Part shown: piece after piece, positions 60,954 through 64,000 of the stretch
Layout of the letters: each line of letters opens with the position of its first letter
How positions within the stretch are numbered: the stretch's first letter is position 1
Source of the DNA: Pagrus major
Taxonomy: Eukaryota; Chordata; Actinopteri; Spariformes; Sparidae
NCBI RefSeq assembly: GCF_040436345.1
Contig: NC_133215.1
Coordinates: 18,855,306-18,919,305, forward strand
Direction: 5' to 3'
DNA length: 64,000 bases
Notes under the pieces: model-generated
Seen by the model: the letters and a program-made list of their open reading frames with translations, nothing else
Told to the model about the DNA's origin: nothing
Databases searched by the model: none
Program-made: the position numbers and the translations under genes

Positions 60954-61144
60954 CTAAAGAGACAAAGAGAAAGCAAGAGAGAAAAGAGAGAGAGTGAGGA
61001 CAAGGGAGAAAGACATCACGCATGAGAAACAGAGTGAAGAAGAACAGGAGAGGAGAGATGCATAGGGATTAAAAACATGCCTCAGTCTCAGATGGATGTA
61101 GGGTAGCAAGGATATACCATCAGAGGACAGGACATGCATCATAG

Positions 61145-61145
<1 letters not shown>

Positions 61146-61179
<34 letters not shown>
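61146..61179. repeat. CA microsatellite
   Basis: (AC)17 followed by a short AT run. Confidence 0.95.
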
Positions 61180-61187
<8 letters not shown>

Positions 61188-61585
61188 CACATACAAATGA
61201 CATAAGGAGGAAAAAAAAGCAGCACATTACATGACATACAGTACATCAAATGCATCCTGACAGAGGGAGGACAAAAGGAATTGGGTAGGGTGAAAATGTG
61301 AAAGAGATGAAGAACAGTAAGGAAGGTGTGGCAGGGTGAAGGAAATAGATTTTACGCAGACCTCAAACATACATCACACACAGAGGGGGAGACAGCGAGG
61401 GATGAGCACCTGTGATAAATAAACCTTTACTTCCCCCTTAGGGCACAGATATATGACGTGGCCACATCCTACTCACAAAAATATGACATGACTGTGTTCA
61501 TTTGAATACTGACTTATCGATGCAGCCCTCATACCGAGCTATTTATGGAGTCTGGGAATGGCTGTGGTGAGGTTAAAGGACAGAG

Positions 61586-61590
<5 letters not shown>

Positions 61591-61655
<65 letters not shown>
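61591..61655. repeat. Long CA microsatellite
   Basis: A pure (AC)n of 65 bp, the longest in the window, followed by interrupted CA sequence to about 61685. Confidence 0.97.
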
Positions 61656-61660
<5 letters not shown>

Positions 61661-62414
61661 ACAAACATGCACCTACACACACACATTCATTTCTGACCAC
61701 AACTATAGCATCGGTAGTAAAAGATCTACTGCTGTATGCTACATTATATTAGCCCAACCATCTTCACTCATCAATTGCAGCAAGCAGGAGAGTAAAAAAA
61801 AAAAAAACACCCCCGGATGCCCTCCACTGAGGTCAGACCCGACGGGTTGCAGCAAAAAAGGTGCCAGAGAAAAACCGCTGGAGCAAAATGGCCGACTGAT
61901 TCATGACCAGCTGCTTTTGAATTATTAATCTTTCAATTTCCACCACATTAGAGAGCCCTCCATTATGGGTCCCCGCCTGTGTCACTGTATCCACCATTAT
62001 GGTCCTTTGCTAAGTAATAGCAACCTTCATTAGGGGAGGTGAATGAGAGTCAGTGCCACTGGCTAATATCGGGAGAGAATGGGGAGCATTATGTGACAAG
62101 GTGACACAGCAGGGATGGCAGATGATATTTCCAGAGGTTTCGTCTCAATGTGTTATGTCAAACATGATAAGCGGTGCCATTTTCAAGGCTGGACTGATGA
62201 ATTTGTCATGTAACTTATTTTCAGCTTTTAATGAAATGTACTTTGCCGGTAAAAATACATGACGACAGTAAAAGCAGATGCATCGAATGTTTGGGTAAAA
62301 TATTTTTTTAAATTACGAGAAAATATTTTTCACACTCTCAATGATTTAAAGGGTAACTCCACCAGTTTTACAGTGTGTACAAGTGTGTTTTTTCAGGTCT
62401 TGGGGGAGTACTAT

Positions 62415-62418
<4 letters not shown>

Positions 62419-62450
<32 letters not shown>
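62419..62450. repeat. A32 homopolymer
   Basis: 32 consecutive A on the plus strand, just left of the foldback at 62457. Confidence 0.95.
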
Positions 62451-62452
<2 letters not shown>

Positions 62453-62456
62453 TAGC

Positions 62457-62701
62457 TTAAAGTCTTTTGTGACTCCAGTGATGTCATTCTGTGACTAAGT
62501 TGCATTGTGGGTAATGTAGGCACCAGGTTTTGAAAAGGAAGAAGAATGCATGGAATAAAAAAGGCAACATCTCAGGTTCAGCATAATGAGTCCAACAGTG
62601 TTACTAAATTACCGACAATGCAACTTAGCCACTGAGTGACATCAGTGGTGGCAATTTATCGGATTATATGCAGCTTCCTCTGAAGCCACAAAAGGCTTTA
62701 T
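62457..62701. repeat. Foldback repeat element
   Basis: Inner arms 62475-62508 and 62615-62648 are reverse complements at roughly 29 of 34 positions, allowing one small shift. Outer arms near 62457-62473 (TAAAGTCTTTTGTGAC) and 62685-62701 (GCCACAAAAGGCTTTAT) also pair. About 37 nt on the right side is unpaired between them. No coding capacity; probably a non-autonomous element. Confidence 0.75.
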
Positions 62702-64000
62702 ACTACCTTTTTCACATACGCACTCACAGCAGTACTCCCCAAGCCCTGTAAACACACTATAATGTGTAGAACTGTCGGAGGTACAGTTTGTGTTATGGGC
62801 TCTATGTTATTCTCCCAAAACCTATTACTTTTTTTTGCGTTTATCATCAAACCATCGCTATTGCCTCCTCCTCTGTTCTCTAATGGCATGCGGTCTGATA
62901 ATTCATCCAGAGCTTGGCATTCAGACTCTCATGTTTTAATGATCATCCCACGATGAAATATTGATCTAAGTGGTATAAGGATTGGTGTGGCTTGACGGTT
63001 AAACAGTGCTAAATTCAACCCTTTTCCCTGTCTTCAGGCCTCTACCAGCTGATGTGTCGCTAGTGGAAAGCTGTGAGCTCTGAACTACAAAAGGCCCCAA
63101 GAGCAGCGGAGACCGTGAACGTTTGAGCGCGTGAATCATTTAACAGCCCTATAGCTTCCTGTCATTTCTCGCTTACTATATAGAGCAGCTCATTTATAAG
63201 CAATTGAGGGAAGAAAGATATTTCTAATACCATTTTTTAAATGCAACGTCCACATTGTTAATGCCTTCTATAGTCCTTATGATTTCATACAGGCACAGAA
63301 TAGAGGTCACAGGCATGTATAGGTCACCATATCCAATTTATGCACATTATGCACATAATATGCATTACGCACTGCATGAATAAAACGTGGGTTCTTTTCA
63401 GGGTCCCTGCATGAATGGAGTGGACAGGTCAGGCGTGTGGAAGTGTTACTATTATGCCGACTGATGTATTTGTAGGTGGTCTACTATACAAATACTGCAT
63501 ATGATTGATATGCTGGCTGCCGCTTCTTGGATTCGCCCTGTGTCTCGGGTTGCACAAGTCAAGCATGCATTAATACATTACCATGTGCTCTTAATGTATG
63601 TCCTCATCCCACTCACTGCTCTGCACTTCCTTCAGGGAGGCCAGCTTTTTCTTAGCACGCACAAGTGCAAGCCAGCATGGACGTGCGCATACCCTGACAG
63701 ACTACTCCATCCCTCACACTCTCACACTTAAAACCACTCCTTTTCTCCCTCAATCTGCTCCACTGTGCACCCCCTCCTTCTATCCCGCCTGTTAAATCCT
63801 TCCATATTCACACATTGTCGCTGCTGTGCTCACGCAGGCACTCTGTGGTGCATCCCCCCTGCTTGTCCCCATACTTCCCCCCTCTTCCTTCTTCTCTGCC
63901 TCTCTAAACCTCTCTGTATTGACGCCTCAGAAGTGCCACAGCTTGTAGAGGCCACTGTGGCAGACGCAGCCAAAATGACAGCAGGCACTCCAGCCTCCCA

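Larger units (their letters stand above)
60954..64000 (-). other. adgrl3: adgrl3 intron running to (or nearly to) the window edge
   Basis: The upstream exon should encode helix 4 and end two bases into a codon. No confident exon is present before the edge; an exon-like stretch near 63924-64000 is discussed as a finding. The intron contains a purine tract next to the acceptor (60955-61060), two CA microsatellites and the foldback at 62457-62701. Confidence 0.7.

Noticed and set aside
61545-61928. A 127-codon frame with a long Thr-His repeat
   Set aside because: It is the translation of the CA microsatellite inside an adgrl3 intron.
1-64000. tRNA, rRNA and CRISPR features
   Set aside because: No GGTTCGA-type tRNA arm with a matching acceptor stem, no rRNA-like sequence and no regularly spaced direct repeats were found on inspection.

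Overview
This is vertebrate nuclear DNA, most likely from a ray-finned fish. It has long stretches without genes, many dinucleotide microsatellites, short teleost-type interspersed repeats, a degraded Tc1/mariner transposase, and one multi-exon vertebrate gene whose short exons are split by introns of 0.4 to 3.5 kb. There are no bacterial-style operons, CRISPR arrays or convincing RNA genes. Most open frames of 60 to 130 codons are chance.

Layout: (1) Positions 1-11331 are non-coding, with microsatellites and repeat fragments. (2) Positions 11332-21819 are a complete Ty3/Gypsy LTR retrotransposon on the plus strand. It has two 1661-bp LTRs with no difference seen between them, a 719-codon gag of the PNMA-like type, and an uninterrupted pol with protease, RT, RNase H and integrase plus a long acidic tail. 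Pol lies one frame behind gag. The 22-nt overlap carries the heptamer G TTA AAC, 10 nt before a sequence that can fold as an H-type pseudoknot, so Gag-Pol is probably made by -1 ribosomal frameshifting. (3) Positions 21820-45200 are again non-coding, with MITE-like elements, a Tc1 remnant, a hAT-like element and several strong foldbacks. (4) From about 45.2 kb to the right edge, the minus strand holds the 3' part of a latrophilin gene, adgrl3 (LPHN3). Eight coding exons run from transmembrane helix 5 to the C-terminal PDZ ligand (...LVTSL), followed by a 3' UTR. All splice phases join in one frame.

The two gene systems are unrelated. The retrotransposon lies about 25 kb downstream of adgrl3 in the opposite orientation. 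Within adgrl3, helix 5 is split between two exons, one exon carries helices 6 and 7, and four further exons encode a cytoplasmic tail built for alternative splicing: one exon has two in-frame donors 51 nt apart around a duplicated PGRYST motif, and two others are phase 1-1 cassettes. The best candidates for something not yet described are the gag/pol frameshift signal, the RRM-like plus PNMA-like Gag, the duplicated-donor exon in adgrl3, and the near-perfect 74-nt hairpin at 37.1 kb.
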